Assembly: GCF_051859025.1 (NCBI RefSeq)
Contig: NZ_JBHYGL010000009.1
Coordinates: 66,365 to 130,364, forward strand
Length of the DNA: 64,000 nucleotides
Source: Falsiroseomonas sp051859025
Lineage (GTDB): Bacteria; Pseudomonadota; Alphaproteobacteria; Acetobacterales; Acetobacteraceae
Direction of reading: 5' to 3'
In this document: positions 7,356 to 16,757 of the stretch, piece after piece
Position numbering within the stretch: the stretch's first letter is position 1
How the letters are laid out: every line of letters begins with the position of its first letter
Notes under the pieces: generated by a model
What the model was told of the DNA's origin: nothing
Database searches by the model: none
Seen by the model: only the letters and a program-made list of their open reading frames with translations
Position numbers and translations under genes: made by a program

Positions 7356-10300
7356 ATGAACGACGCGGCGGGATCTGGCGCGGCAGGGAGGGGCGCAGCA
7401 GACGGCGTGCGGCCGCAGGTGCTGGCGGAGGCCGTGGCCGCGCTGGGGCGCCTGGCGCCGGGGCTGCCGCCGATGGCGGCTGGGCTCCTCGCGCGCCTGC
7501 AGGCCGCGGTGCCGACGGCGGAACTGGCCGCGACGCCGCCGGAGGCCCTGGCCGAGGCCGCTGCCAGCCTCTTTGCCTTCGCGCAGGAACGCCGCCCGCG
7601 CCAGACCAAGGTGCGGCTGCTGCCGCCGGGCCCCGGCCGCGCCATGGCGGTGGCGGAGATCGTCACCGACGACATGCCCTTCCTGGTGGACAGCGTGCTG
7701 GCGGCGCTGGCCGTGCAGGGGCGCGTGGTCCGGCAACTTCTCCATCCCGTGCTGCGCGTGACGCGGGATGCCAAGGGCGCGCTGCTGGCGCTGGAAGGCG
7801 GCACGGCGGAAAGCATGATGCGCATCGCCCTCGCCCCCGGCGCCACCCTGGCCCTGGCGGGGGTGGCCGGTGATTGGGCGGGCGTCGAGGCCGCGCTGGC
7901 GCGGGCCATGTCGGATGTGCGGCTCGCCGTCGATGACTTCCCCGCGATGCTCGCCCGGCTGGGCGATGCGGCAGGCGAATTGCCGCCCGTCGAGGAGGAG
8001 GCGCGGGAATTCCTGCGCTGGATGGGGGAGGATAATTTCGTCCTGCTCGGCCACCGCCGGCTGGCGCTGACCGAGGCCGGACTTTCGGTGGCGGCGGAGG
8101 AAGACCTCGGCCTGCTGCGCGACGCCACCGTCCCGGTCTTCGACGCGCTGCGGGACCTGGCGGCGCTGCCCGGCGCCGTCCGCGCGAACCTGGAGCGGCT
8201 GGAGGCGGTGACGGTCGCCAAGGCCAATATGCGCGCCACCGTCCATCGCCCGCAGCACGCGGATGTGGTGATGACGCGCATCCAGGACGAAGCCGGGCGC
8301 GCGGTCGGGGTGCGGCTGTTCCTCGGGCTTTTCGCGGCGGGCGCCTACAACCGCAACCCGCGATCCATCCCGCTGCTGCGCGCCAAGGTGCTGCGCATCC
8401 TGGCGGCGGCGGGCCTCGATCCCGAAAGCCATGACGGGCGCGCGCTGCGCAACATCCTCGACACCTGGCCGCGGGATGAACTGTTCCAGGCGCCGGAGGA
8501 CGCGATCCTGGCGGGATGCCGAAGGGCGCTCGACCTGCAGATCAGGCCGCGTGCGGCGCTGGTGGTGCGGCGCGATCCGTTCGAGCGATTCGTCAGCGTC
8601 ATCGCCTGGCTGCCGCGGGATACCTTTGACACGCAGATGCGGGAAAGGGTGGGAAGGCTGCTGGCGGACAGCTTCGCGGGCCGGCTTTCCGCCTTCTACA
8701 CGCTGCTGGGCGACGCACCGCTGGCGCGCGTGCACTACGTGATCGGCACCACGCCCGGCGCCGTGCCGGCGGTGGAGGAAGCGGCGCTGGAAGCCGCCAT
8801 CGCCCAGGCCACGCGCGGCTTCCGCGACCGGCTGGAGGAAGCGCTGCTGCGGGAAGCGGGCGCGGAGCACGGCGCCGGCCTGCTGGCGCGCTGGCGCGAT
8901 GCCTTCCCCCCCGCCTATCGCCAGGCGGAGACGGTGGCCACCGCCATCGGCGACCTGTTCCTGGCGAATGAGTTGACCCATGGCGGCCGGCCCCGCGGCG
9001 AACTCTCCCGCCCCCCCGGCGCCGGCCCGCGCAGCGTGATGCTGCGGCTGGCGAGCCCCGGCGGGCCGCTCGCGCTGGCCGATGCGCTGCCGCTGTTCGA
9101 AAGCCTGGACCTGCGCGCGATCGAGGAAGTGCCCTATCGCCTGGACCCCACAGGCGGGCCTGTCGTGGTGCTGCATGCCTATCGGCTGGAAGCGCGCGCG
9201 GATGTGGAGGAGGAAAGGCTGCATGACGTGGCGGGCGCACTGCACGCCCTGCTGCGCGGCGATGTGGAGGCCGATGGCTTCAACCGCCTGGTGCTGCGCG
9301 CGGGCCTGTCCTGGAAGGATTGCTGGCTGCTGCGGGCGATGTATCGCTGGCTGAAGCAGGTGGGCTTCCCCTTCGCGCAGGACAGCGTGGAGGCCGCGCT
9401 GGCCGCGCATCCCGATGCCGCGCGCATCCTGGTTGATCTGTTTCACGCGCGCTTCGCGCCGGATGTCGCGGTGCGGGAGGAGGAGAAGCTGGATTCGGCC
9501 TGGCGCACGCTGCTGGACGGCGTGGCGAACCCGGATGAGGACCGCATCCTGTCGCGCCTGCGCACCGTGCTGGATTCGATGCTGCGGACCAACTTCTTCC
9601 AGGCGAAAGACTACCTGGCCTTCAAGATCGACAGCGCGCGCGCGGGCGACATGCCGGCGCCGAGGCCGTGGCGGGAGATCTTCGTGCATTCGCCGCGCAT
9701 GGAAGGTTGTCATCTGCGCGCCGGCCCCGTCGCGCGCGGCGGCATCCGCTGGTCCGACCGGCGGGAGGATTTCCGCACGGAAGTGCTGGGGCTGATGAAG
9801 GCGCAGCGCCTCAAGAACGTCGTCATCGTGCCGACGGGCGCCAAGGGCGGCTTCATCCTGAAGCACCCGCCGGTGGCGAGCGACCGCGACGCCTTCATGG
9901 CGGAAGGCATCGCCTGCTACCGCACGCTGGTGCGGGGGATGCTCGACCTGACCGACAATTTCGCCGCCGATGGATCGGTGGTGACGCCGCCGCTCGTGGT
10001 GCCGCGGGATGGCGCGGATCCCTACATCGTCGCGGCGGCGGACAAGGGCACCGCCACCTTCAGCGACATCGCCAACGGGCTTTCCGCGGATTACGGCTTC
10101 TGGCTGGGCGATGCCTTCGCCAGCGGCGGCAGCGCGGGCTACGACCACAAGGGCATGGGCATCACCGCGCGTGGCGCCTGGGTGATGATCGACCGGCATT
10201 TTCTCGAGTCGCGCGGCGCGGGGGTGCAGGACGCACCCTTCACCGTCGCGGGCGTCGGCGACATGAGTGGCGACGTCTTCGGCAACGGGTTGCTGGTCTC

Positions 10301-12044
10301 CGCGCAATCGAAGCTGGTCGCCGCCTTCGACCACCGACACATCTTCATCGATCCCGATCCCGATCCGGCCGTCTCCTTCGCCGAACGGCAGCGGATCTTC
10401 GCGCTGCCCCGATCCTCCTGGGCGGATTACGAGGCGCGGCTGCTGTCGAAGGGCGGCGCGATCCTGCCGCGCAACGCCAAGACCCTGCCGCTGTCGCCGG
10501 AAGCGCGCGCGCTGCTGGGCATCGAGGCGGAGCGCGCGGAGCCCGCCGCCATCCTGCGCGCGGTCCTGACGCTGCCCGTCGATCTTCTCTATTTCGGCGG
10601 CATCGGCACCTATGTGAAATCCAGCGCGGAGACCCAGGCGGAGGCCGGCGACCGCGCCAATGATGCGATCCGCGTCGATGGGCGCGACCTGCGCGCGAGG
10701 ATCGTGGGCGAAGGGGCCAATCTCGGCGTGACCCAGGCCGGGCGGATCGAGGCTTCGCGCGCAGGCGTGCGCATCAACACCGATGCGCTCGACAATTCCG
10801 CGGGGGTCAGTACCTCCGACCACGAGGTCAACATCAAGATCCTGCTGACGGAGGCGGAGCGCGAGGGTTCGCTCACGCGGCGCCAGCGCGACGAATTGCT
10901 GGCGGGGATGACGGAGGAGGTCGGGCACCTCGTGCTCGCCGACAACCACGCGCAATCCATCGCGCTGAGCCTGGAGGCGGTGACGGCGGTGGAGGATCTG
11001 TCCGCCCATGCCGCGCTGATGGCGCGGCTGGAAGCGGCGGGTTTTCTCGACCGTGCCGTCTCCGTCCTGCCGGATGCGGCGGCGATCCGTGCGCGCGCGG
11101 CGGCGGGGGAGGGGCTGGCCCGGCCGGAACTCGCCGCGCTGCTGCCGGCGGCGAAGCTCTGGCTGGCGGAGGCGATCGAGGCGAGCGGCCTGGCGGAGGA
11201 GGCAGCGCTGGCGCCGCTGCTGGTGGCGTATTTCCCCACTGCGCTGCGGGAGCGCTTCGGGCCGCTGATCCCCCGCCACCGACTGCGGCGGGAATTGCTG
11301 GCCACCGCCCTGTGCAACCAGGTCGTCAACCGGCTGGGCGTCGCGGCGCTCGGGCGGCTGGCGGGGACGGCGGGCGATGGCGCGGCGGTGGCGCGCGCGG
11401 CCTGGCTGGCGGGGGCGCTGTTCGGGCTGGAAGGCGCGGTGGCGACGATCGATGCGGCTCCAGCCCCGGCGGCGACGCGGCTTACCGCCCTGCTGGCGCT
11501 GCGGCGGTTGCAGGAAGGCGCGGCGCGGGACCTGCTGGCCGGCGCGGCCGCACCGCTGGAGGCGGCGCTGGCCTCATTGCGCCCCGGTGTCGTGGCGCTG
11601 GTGGCGGCGGAGGTCGCCGCGCCGGGGGCGGAGGCCGCGCTGCTGCGTGATGCCGGGATCCCCGCTGAGGCCGCCGCGCTGGCTGGTGCCGCGCCCCGGC
11701 TGACGGCGGCGCCGGCGGTTGTGCGGCTGGCGGCGGAGACGGGCGCCGCGCCGGCCGATGCCGCCGCCGCCTGGCGTGCGGTGGGCGATGGCTTCGCGCT
11801 GGAGGCGCTGCGCGTGGCGGCGGAGGCGGCGCGCGCCACCGGCCCCTTCGCTGCGCGGGCGAAGGCGGAGGTGCTGGCGGATCTGGCCGGGGTGCAGACC
11901 CGCCTGGCCCGGGCCCGCCTGGCGGGCCGCCATGGCGGCGATGGTGCGGCGGAGGCCGCGCGTTTGGCGCGGGAGGCCGCCGGCGTTGGCGATCTGGTCG
12001 CGATCGGCGTGGCGGCGCGCGCCCTTGCCGCTGTATCCCATTGA
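7356..12044 (+). CDS. gdhB: NAD-specific glutamate dehydrogenase, large (about 180 kDa) type
   Basis: A 1562-residue cytosolic enzyme that oxidises glutamate to 2-oxoglutarate and ammonium with NAD. The length fits the large GDH-180 class. An ACT-like N-terminal half (residues 1-700) precedes the catalytic core. The core shows GPVARGGIRWSDRREDFRTE, the Lys-bearing VIVPTGAKGGFIL and the glycine-rich GGSAGYDHKGMGITA, then the nucleotide-binding part with GEGANLGVTQAGR. AGGAGG lies 8 bases upstream of the ATG. It is divergent from the JmjC gene and monocistronic; a hairpin pair follows at 12055-12122. The last 350 residues are alanine-rich, with weaker conservation expected. Confidence 0.96.
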   Translation: MNDAAGSGAAGRGAADGVRPQVLAEAVAALGRLAPGLPPMAAGLLARLQAAVPTAELAATPPEALAEAAASLFAFAQERRPRQTKVRLLPPGPGRAMAVAEIVTDDMPFLVDSVLAALAVQGRVVRQLLHPVLRVTRDAKGALLALEGGTAESMMRIALAPGATLALAGVAGDWAGVEAALARAMSDVRLAVDDFPAMLARLGDAAGELPPVEEEAREFLRWMGEDNFVLLGHRRLALTEAGLSVAAEEDLGLLRDATVPVFDALRDLAALPGAVRANLERLEAVTVAKANMRATVHRPQHADVVMTRIQDEAGRAVGVRLFLGLFAAGAYNRNPRSIPLLRAKVLRILAAAGLDPESHDGRALRNILDTWPRDELFQAPEDAILAGCRRALDLQIRPRAALVVRRDPFERFVSVIAWLPRDTFDTQMRERVGRLLADSFAGRLSAFYTLLGDAPLARVHYVIGTTPGAVPAVEEAALEAAIAQATRGFRDRLEEALLREAGAEHGAGLLARWRDAFPPAYRQAETVATAIGDLFLANELTHGGRPRGELSRPPGAGPRSVMLRLASPGGPLALADALPLFESLDLRAIEEVPYRLDPTGGPVVVLHAYRLEARADVEEERLHDVAGALHALLRGDVEADGFNRLVLRAGLSWKDCWLLRAMYRWLKQVGFPFAQDSVEAALAAHPDAARILVDLFHARFAPDVAVREEEKLDSAWRTLLDGVANPDEDRILSRLRTVLDSMLRTNFFQAKDYLAFKIDSARAGDMPAPRPWREIFVHSPRMEGCHLRAGPVARGGIRWSDRREDFRTEVLGLMKAQRLKNVVIVPTGAKGGFILKHPPVASDRDAFMAEGIACYRTLVRGMLDLTDNFAADGSVVTPPLVVPRDGADPYIVAAADKGTATFSDIANGLSADYGFWLGDAFASGGSAGYDHKGMGITARGAWVMIDRHFLESRGAGVQDAPFTVAGVGDMSGDVFGNGLLVSAQSKLVAAFDHRHIFIDPDPDPAVSFAERQRIFALPRSSWADYEARLLSKGGAILPRNAKTLPLSPEARALLGIEAERAEPAAILRAVLTLPVDLLYFGGIGTYVKSSAETQAEAGDRANDAIRVDGRDLRARIVGEGANLGVTQAGRIEASRAGVRINTDALDNSAGVSTSDHEVNIKILLTEAEREGSLTRRQRDELLAGMTEEVGHLVLADNHAQSIALSLEAVTAVEDLSAHAALMARLEAAGFLDRAVSVLPDAAAIRARAAAGEGLARPELAALLPAAKLWLAEAIEASGLAEEAALAPLLVAYFPTALRERFGPLIPRHRLRRELLATALCNQVVNRLGVAALGRLAGTAGDGAAVARAAWLAGALFGLEGAVATIDAAPAPAATRLTALLALRRLQEGAARDLLAGAAAPLEAALASLRPGVVALVAAEVAAPGAEAALLRDAGIPAEAAALAGAAPRLTAAPAVVRLAAETGAAPADAAAAWRAVGDGFALEALRVAAEAARATGPFAARAKAEVLADLAGVQTRLARARLAGRHGGDGAAEAARLAREAAGVGDLVAIGVAARALAAVSH

Positions 12045-12054
12045 TGATGGTCCA

Positions 12055-12122
12055 GGAGGCTCTGCCTCCCGAATCTTCAAGAGCGGGCGGATGGGGTATG
12101 GGGAAGGCAGCGCCTTCCCCAT
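12055..12122. terminator. Two consecutive hairpins after gdhB
   Basis: Eleven bases after the glutamate dehydrogenase stop lies a 6-bp GC stem with a 3-base loop (ggaggc/gcctcc, 12055-12069). An 11-bp perfect stem follows (12098-12122, core ggggaaggc-agc-gccttcccc). There is no U-run, so intrinsic termination would be atypical. The purine-arm/GC-core/pyrimidine-arm design matches the small hairpins of the 2600-2804 element, so this may be a member of the same dispersed family. Confidence 0.6.
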
Positions 12123-12137
12123 CGATCGGAGTGATCT

Positions 12138-12644
12138 GTGGCGGATGTGCTGCCCGATGTCCTCGCCTGGGGCCTCCGCCTCGTCTTCTGCGGCACCGCT
12201 GCCGGCCCTGAATCCGCGCGGATCGGCGCCTATTACGCCGGCCCGCGCAACGCCTTCTGGCCGGTGCTGGCGGAGGCCCGGTTCACGCCCGCGCTTCTGC
12301 GCCCGGCGGAGTATGCGCAACTGAGGCAATACCGAATCGGCTTGACGGATATGTCCAAGACCGGGCGCGGTATGGATCGCGATTTGTCGCCGGGGGATTT
12401 CGACATCGATCGTTTCTGGGCCTCCATGCGCCACTGGGCGCCGCGCGCCATCGCCTTCACGAGCCAGGAGGCGGGCGCGCTGGCGCTCGGGCGCCGGAAG
12501 CGGGACATCGCCTTCGGGGCGCAGCCCGTGGTGTCGGGGCAGCCCGCCCTTTTCGTGCTGCCGAGCCCTTCGGCCGCCAACGGCCACTGGGAAAAACTGC
12601 GCCACCATTGGCGGGATTGCGCGCGCGGGACGGGCTTCGCGTGA
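12138..12644 (+). CDS. mug: G/U mismatch-specific uracil-DNA glycosylase (Mug/TDG family)
   Basis: A 168-residue DNA repair enzyme that removes uracil or thymine opposite guanine. The visible motifs are the N-terminal active-site loop LVFCGTAAGPESARIG (residues 15-30), the substrate-pocket string YYAGPRNAFW (32-41) and the C-terminal LPSPSAAN loop (141-148) that wedges into DNA. The catalytic Asn of classical Mug (GINPG) is replaced in the CGTAAG context, as in a subset of family members. The start is GTG at 12138 with GGAG 8 bases upstream. The stop overlaps the start of the following transporter gene by 4 bases. Confidence 0.88.
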   Translation: MADVLPDVLAWGLRLVFCGTAAGPESARIGAYYAGPRNAFWPVLAEARFTPALLRPAEYAQLRQYRIGLTDMSKTGRGMDRDLSPGDFDIDRFWASMRHWAPRAIAFTSQEAGALALGRRKRDIAFGAQPVVSGQPALFVLPSPSAANGHWEKLRHHWRDCARGTGFA

Positions 12645-13909
12645 TTGGTCATCGCGTGGAGGCCAGGCGCATCTGGGCCTGGGCCTTCTATGACTGGGCA
12701 AACAGCGCCTTCCCGACCGTCGTCTCCACCTTCGTCATCGCGGCCTATTTCGCGCAAGGCATCGCCCCCGATCCGGCGACGGGCCAGGCGCAATGGGGCT
12801 GGATGCAATCGGCCGCGGGCTTCGGCGTGGCGCTGCTGTCGCCGCTGCTCGGCGCGGTGGCGGATGCGGGGGGGCGGCGGCGGCTGATGCTGGGCTTCTT
12901 CACCCTGCTGCTGTCGGCCAGCACGGCGATGATCTGGTTCGCGAAGCCGGACCCCGCCTACATGGTCTATGCGCTGGTCTGCGTCGGCCTCGCCACCATC
13001 GCCTTCGAACTCGCCACGGTATTCTACAATTCGATGCTGCCGAGCGTCGCTGGTCCGGCGCAGATCGGCCGCGTCTCCGGCCTCGGCTGGGGTCTCGGCT
13101 ATGCCGGCGGGCTGGTGTGCCTGGGTGTCTGCCTGGTGCTGCTGATCCAGCCCAACCCCTCGCCGCTCGGGCTCGACCGTGGCCAGGCGGAGCATGTGCG
13201 GGCGGCGGCGCTGCTGGTGGCGGTGTGGCTGCTGGTCTTCGGCTGGCCGGTGCTGCTGGCGGTGCCGGATGCGCCGGGGCCGAAGCCGGGATGGGGGGAG
13301 GCCGCGCGGCGGGGGGTGGGGGAGGTGGTGGCGCTGGTCCGCACCCTGCCCCGCAACCCGGCCTTGGCGCGCTTCATCCTGGCACGGCTGTTCTACACGG
13401 ATGGGCTGAACACGCTGTTCGCCTTCGGCGCCATCTATGCGGCGGGCGTCTTCGGCATGGGGATCGACCGCATCCTGCTGTTCGGCATCGCCATGAACGT
13501 CGCGGCGGGGCTGGGTGCCGCGGGCTTCGCGCTGGTCGAGGACCGGATCGGGTCCCGCCAGATGGTGCTGCTGGCGCTGGCCGCGATGCTGGTCTTCGGC
13601 ACCGGCCTGCTGCTGGCGACGACGGAGACGGGCTTCTGGGTGCTGGCGCTTTCGCTCGGCCTGTTCTTCGGCCCGGCCCAGGCGGCCAGCCGCACCTTCA
13701 TGGCGAGGCTGGCGCCGCCGGAGGAGATGGCCGCGCATTTCGGCCTGTTTGCGCTGTCCGGCCGCATCACGGGCTTCCTCGGCCCCGCGGCGCTGGCGAC
13801 GGTGACGATGGCGACGGGCAGCCAGCGGCTGGGGATGGCGACGGTGCTGGTGTTTCTCGGCATCGGCGCCGCGATCCTGCTGACGGTCAGGGACCCGCAG
13901 AGGGCGTAG
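12641..13909 (+). CDS. MFS transporter, UMF1/Atg22-like
   Basis: A 422-residue inner-membrane protein with about 11-12 hydrophobic helices. The opening WAWAFYDWANSAFPTVVSTF is typical of the UMF1 (Atg22-like) branch of the major facilitator superfamily, and LGAVADAGGRRR matches the conserved cytoplasmic loop 2-3. The substrate is unknown; Atg22 homologues export amino acids in yeast vacuoles, which cannot be transferred to bacteria. The start is taken as GTG at 12641, overlapping the mug stop (GTGA) and implying coupling; a TTG at 12608 is possible but less likely. The gene ends 52 bases before the Bug binding-protein gene. Confidence 0.88.
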   Translation: MIGHRVEARRIWAWAFYDWANSAFPTVVSTFVIAAYFAQGIAPDPATGQAQWGWMQSAAGFGVALLSPLLGAVADAGGRRRLMLGFFTLLLSASTAMIWFAKPDPAYMVYALVCVGLATIAFELATVFYNSMLPSVAGPAQIGRVSGLGWGLGYAGGLVCLGVCLVLLIQPNPSPLGLDRGQAEHVRAAALLVAVWLLVFGWPVLLAVPDAPGPKPGWGEAARRGVGEVVALVRTLPRNPALARFILARLFYTDGLNTLFAFGAIYAAGVFGMGIDRILLFGIAMNVAAGLGAAGFALVEDRIGSRQMVLLALAAMLVFGTGLLLATTETGFWVLALSLGLFFGPAQAASRTFMARLAPPEEMAAHFGLFALSGRITGFLGPAALATVTMATGSQRLGMATVLVFLGIGAAILLTVRDPQRA

Positions 13910-13961
13910 CCGGGCCCTGGGGTGCGGGTTAGGCTCATCCTCAAGAACCAGGAGGAACGCC

Positions 13962-14924
13962 ATGCGCATCACCCGCCGTGCCCTGATGGGTGCCGCCGCC
14001 ACGCTGCTGCCCTTGCCCGTGGTGTCGCAACCGACTTGGCCCACCAAGCCCGTGCGCTTCATCATCCCCTTCGCGCCCGGCGGCCCGGTGGAGATTCCCG
14101 CGCGCTTCATCGCGGAACATCTCCAGCGTCGCCTCGGCCAGCCCTTCATCGTGGAGACGCGGCCGGGCGCGGGCGGGCTGCTCGGCACGCGCGCGGTGAT
14201 GGCGACGCCGGATGCGCATAATTTCCTGTTCACGACATCGGCCATCACCATCCTCCCCGCGGTGATGCGCGACCCCGGCTACGATCCCATCGCGGATTTC
14301 ATGCCGGTCTCCATCGTGCTGGACGCGCCGATGGGCGTGCTGGTGCGGCCCGACAGCCCGATCCGGGACCTGGCCGACCTGGTCGCGCGCGCCAAGGCGC
14401 GGCCTGGCAGCATCTCCTTCGCCACCGCCGGCAATGGCGCCACCACGCATATGGGCGGGGAGTTGTTCAAGGCGCGCGCGGGTATCGACCTGCTGCATGT
14501 CCCCTATCGCGGCGCGGGGCAGAGCGTCACCGCGCTCTATGCCGGGGACACGGACCTGCTGATCGTGGGGCTGCTGGAGACGATGTCGCATGTGCGGGAG
14601 GGAAGGCTGCGCGCCATCGCCGTGACGTCGCCGCAGCGGAGCCCCGTGCTGCCCGATGTGCCCTCACTCGCGGAAGCCGCGCCCGGCTATGGCGTGACCA
14701 TCTGGTACGCGATGTTCGCGCCGAAGGGCACGCCGCAGGCCGTGGTGGACACTCTGGCGGCGGAGATGGCGCCGCTGGCGCAGGGTTCGTCCCTGGCGCA
14801 GCGGCTGGAAGCTGCCGGCGCGCAGCTCGTCCTCTCCGGCCCCGGGCCACTCGGCGAACGGATGCGCGTTGAGGTGCCGATGTGGAAGGCGATCGCGGAG
14901 AGCGCGAATATCCGGCTGGATTGA
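13962..14924 (+). CDS. Tripartite tricarboxylate transporter substrate-binding protein (Bug family)
   Basis: A 320-residue periplasmic binding protein. An N-terminal signal (MRITRRALMGAAATLLPLPVVSQ) carries a twin-arginine-like pair. The mature part begins WPTKPVRFIIPFAPGGPVE, the family signature, and later shows GSISFATAGNGATTHMGGELF and the LLHVPYRGAG motif. Bug proteins bind carboxylates or similar anions for TctAB permeases or act as orphan sensors. No tctA or tctB is nearby, so this is an orphan member, common in this group of bacteria. AGGAGG lies 7 bases before the ATG. It is convergent with the CocE hydrolase gene. Confidence 0.93.
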   Translation: MRITRRALMGAAATLLPLPVVSQPTWPTKPVRFIIPFAPGGPVEIPARFIAEHLQRRLGQPFIVETRPGAGGLLGTRAVMATPDAHNFLFTTSAITILPAVMRDPGYDPIADFMPVSIVLDAPMGVLVRPDSPIRDLADLVARAKARPGSISFATAGNGATTHMGGELFKARAGIDLLHVPYRGAGQSVTALYAGDTDLLIVGLLETMSHVREGRLRAIAVTSPQRSPVLPDVPSLAEAAPGYGVTIWYAMFAPKGTPQAVVDTLAAEMAPLAQGSSLAQRLEAAGAQLVLSGPGPLGERMRVEVPMWKAIAESANIRLD

Positions 14925-14944
14925 GGGCGCGCGCCTCAATCCAG
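14916..14944. terminator. Bidirectional hairpin spanning both stop codons of a convergent pair
   Basis: An 11-bp perfect stem (ctggattgagg at 14916-14926 with cctcaatccag at 14934-14944) and a 7-base gcgcgcg loop cover the TGA of the Bug gene and the TGA of the opposite-strand hydrolase. It fits a shared terminator. There is no U-tract. Confidence 0.7.
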
Positions 14945-16735
14945 CACGGGCAGCACCACGCGGCTCGGCCTTCCGCCATCGACGAAGACGGTGTTGGTGG
15001 CGATGCGCAGGCCGCGCGCCATGCCCTCCGCCTCCCCGGTATTCGGGTTCACATCGAAGCGCGGGAAGTTGGAGGAGGAGATGTCGAGCCGGATGCGGTG
15101 GCCCGGCAGGAACAGGTTGGCGATGGGCAGCGCCACGCGCAGGCGCCGCACCTCCCCGGGCTCCGCCAGGCGCGGGCGGGACGGATCATCGGCGTAGCGC
15201 AGCCGCAGGATGGTATCGCCCAGCAGCATGGCATAGCCGCGCGGATAATCCGCGGAGGCCGGGTGGACATCGACCAGCTTGACGGTGAAGTCGGTATCCG
15301 GGCTGTCGGTGGCAACGAACAGCTCCACCTCCACCGGCCCCACCACCCGCACGGCATCGCGCAACGGCGCCGTCTGGAACACCAGCACATCGGGGCGGGA
15401 GGCCAGCGGCAGGAAGGGGGGCGTGCAGCCGTAGAAGGCAGGGCCCTCCATCTGGTCCTGGCTGCCCGGCAGCGCGAGGGGTTCGAGGGAGGAGAAGGCG
15501 CCACCGATGGTCGGCACGGGATGGGCCGGATCGAAGCGGAAGCTCACCGGCGTGGCGCCGGCGGCGGGCGATTCCGGCCGCAGCGCGCCATCGCCCTGCA
15601 GGTGGAAGGTGGCCGGCGCGGCATCCGGCAGCGGCCAGTCCGGCGCCGTCATCCAGCTTCCGCCATGGTCCAGATGCCCGGCCGGCGTGCGCCGCCCGCT
15701 GCCGCCACCCATGACGAAGACCCGTACCGGCGGTTCCCCATCCGCGATGCCGCGCACGGCGTGGTCGAGGAAGCGGACGCGCTGGCGGTTCCAGTCCCCG
15801 GCCCAGGAATCGATCGGTGCCTCGGCGCCGAAATCGACATCGCCGAATACGCGCTGGCTGCGCTCCCCATGCGTCCAGGGGCCGAGGATCAACCGCTGGG
15901 GCCCGCGCCCGGCACGCTTCAGCCCGCCGTAATTGGCGGTGACGGTGCCGGGATAGGGATCGAACCAGGACGACATGTGCAGCACGGCGGCGCGGCTGTA
16001 GCGGCCGTAGGACCCCTCGGCCCACAGCCCGTTGCGCTGCCAGGTGGCGTCGAAGGCCCCGGCCCGCCACTGGTCCAGCAGCACGCGTTCGTAGTCGGGG
16101 TGGTGGCGAAGCGGCGAATGGCCGGCCCGCCACGGCAGGCGGGTGAACCAGGCGGCCAGGTCCTCCGCCTCCAGCGCCGCGCGTAGCACGGGGTCGCGCG
16201 CCGCTTCGGGGGAACGGCGTGCCTCGTTGAAGGCCCAGCTCGCCTGCTTCAGCTCGAAGGCGCCGTTGTGGCGGACGGCGTTGCGCCAGGCATTGTCGAA
16301 GCCGCCGGAATCCAGCACCTGCGCCACCAGCCCCGGCGGGTCCAGGCAGCCCAGCGCCGCGGCGGAATGGGCGCCATAGGACATGCCGATGGTGGCGATG
16401 CGACCATCGCACCAGGGCTGGCCGAGGATCCAGGCGCAGCTGTCGAAGCCGTCCGCGCCCTCGTTCAGGTATTTCTCGAACACGCCGTCGGAATCGCCGC
16501 GGCCGCGGCTGTCCTGCAGCAGCACGGCGTAGCCCGCGCGGGTGAAATGCGCGGCCAGGCGCGGGCCATCCACCGGCACCGGGTCGGCTGCCGTGACCTC
16601 GATGCGCCGGGGCGCATCGCGGCCATAGGGCGTGCGTTCCAGCACCACCGGGAAGGGCCCGGCGCCCTCTGGCCGATACAGCGTGGCGGCGAGCGTCGCG
16701 CCGTCCCGCATCGGCACGCGCAGCGTGGTGCTCAC
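14936..16735 (-). CDS. CocE/NonD family alpha/beta hydrolase (X-Pro dipeptidyl peptidase S15-like)
   Basis: A 599-residue serine hydrolase. The opening RVPMRDGATLAATLYRPEG is characteristic. The nucleophile elbow is GMSYGAHS, with the catalytic Ser between Met and Tyr. A C-terminal jelly-roll (PepX_C, about residues 370-590) follows, with GHRIRLDISSSNFPRFDVNPN. Family members are cocaine-esterase-like acyl or peptide hydrolases; the substrate here is unknown. The start is GTG at 16735 with GGAG about 10 bases upstream. The peptide ABC-type binding protein lies 22 bases upstream on the same strand, so the two probably form an operon acting on an imported peptide or ester. Confidence 0.9.
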   Translation of the reverse strand: MSTTLRVPMRDGATLAATLYRPEGAGPFPVVLERTPYGRDAPRRIEVTAADPVPVDGPRLAAHFTRAGYAVLLQDSRGRGDSDGVFEKYLNEGADGFDSCAWILGQPWCDGRIATIGMSYGAHSAAALGCLDPPGLVAQVLDSGGFDNAWRNAVRHNGAFELKQASWAFNEARRSPEAARDPVLRAALEAEDLAAWFTRLPWRAGHSPLRHHPDYERVLLDQWRAGAFDATWQRNGLWAEGSYGRYSRAAVLHMSSWFDPYPGTVTANYGGLKRAGRGPQRLILGPWTHGERSQRVFGDVDFGAEAPIDSWAGDWNRQRVRFLDHAVRGIADGEPPVRVFVMGGGSGRRTPAGHLDHGGSWMTAPDWPLPDAAPATFHLQGDGALRPESPAAGATPVSFRFDPAHPVPTIGGAFSSLEPLALPGSQDQMEGPAFYGCTPPFLPLASRPDVLVFQTAPLRDAVRVVGPVEVELFVATDSPDTDFTVKLVDVHPASADYPRGYAMLLGDTILRLRYADDPSRPRLAEPGEVRRLRVALPIANLFLPGHRIRLDISSSNFPRFDVNPNTGEAEGMARGLRIATNTVFVDGGRPSRVVLPVLD

Positions 16736-16757
16736 CTGATGATACTCCGATGCGTGC

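Noticed and set aside
7239..11279. A 1346-codon open frame on the minus strand opposite gdhB.
   Set aside because: It is an artefact of high GC in the third codon position. Its translation is Arg/Gln/His-rich with no domain, while the plus strand encodes a full glutamate dehydrogenase.
12233..14251. A 672-codon minus-strand frame opposite mug, the MFS gene and the Bug gene.
   Set aside because: It spans three well-supported plus-strand genes and has a low-complexity His/Arg/Gln composition.
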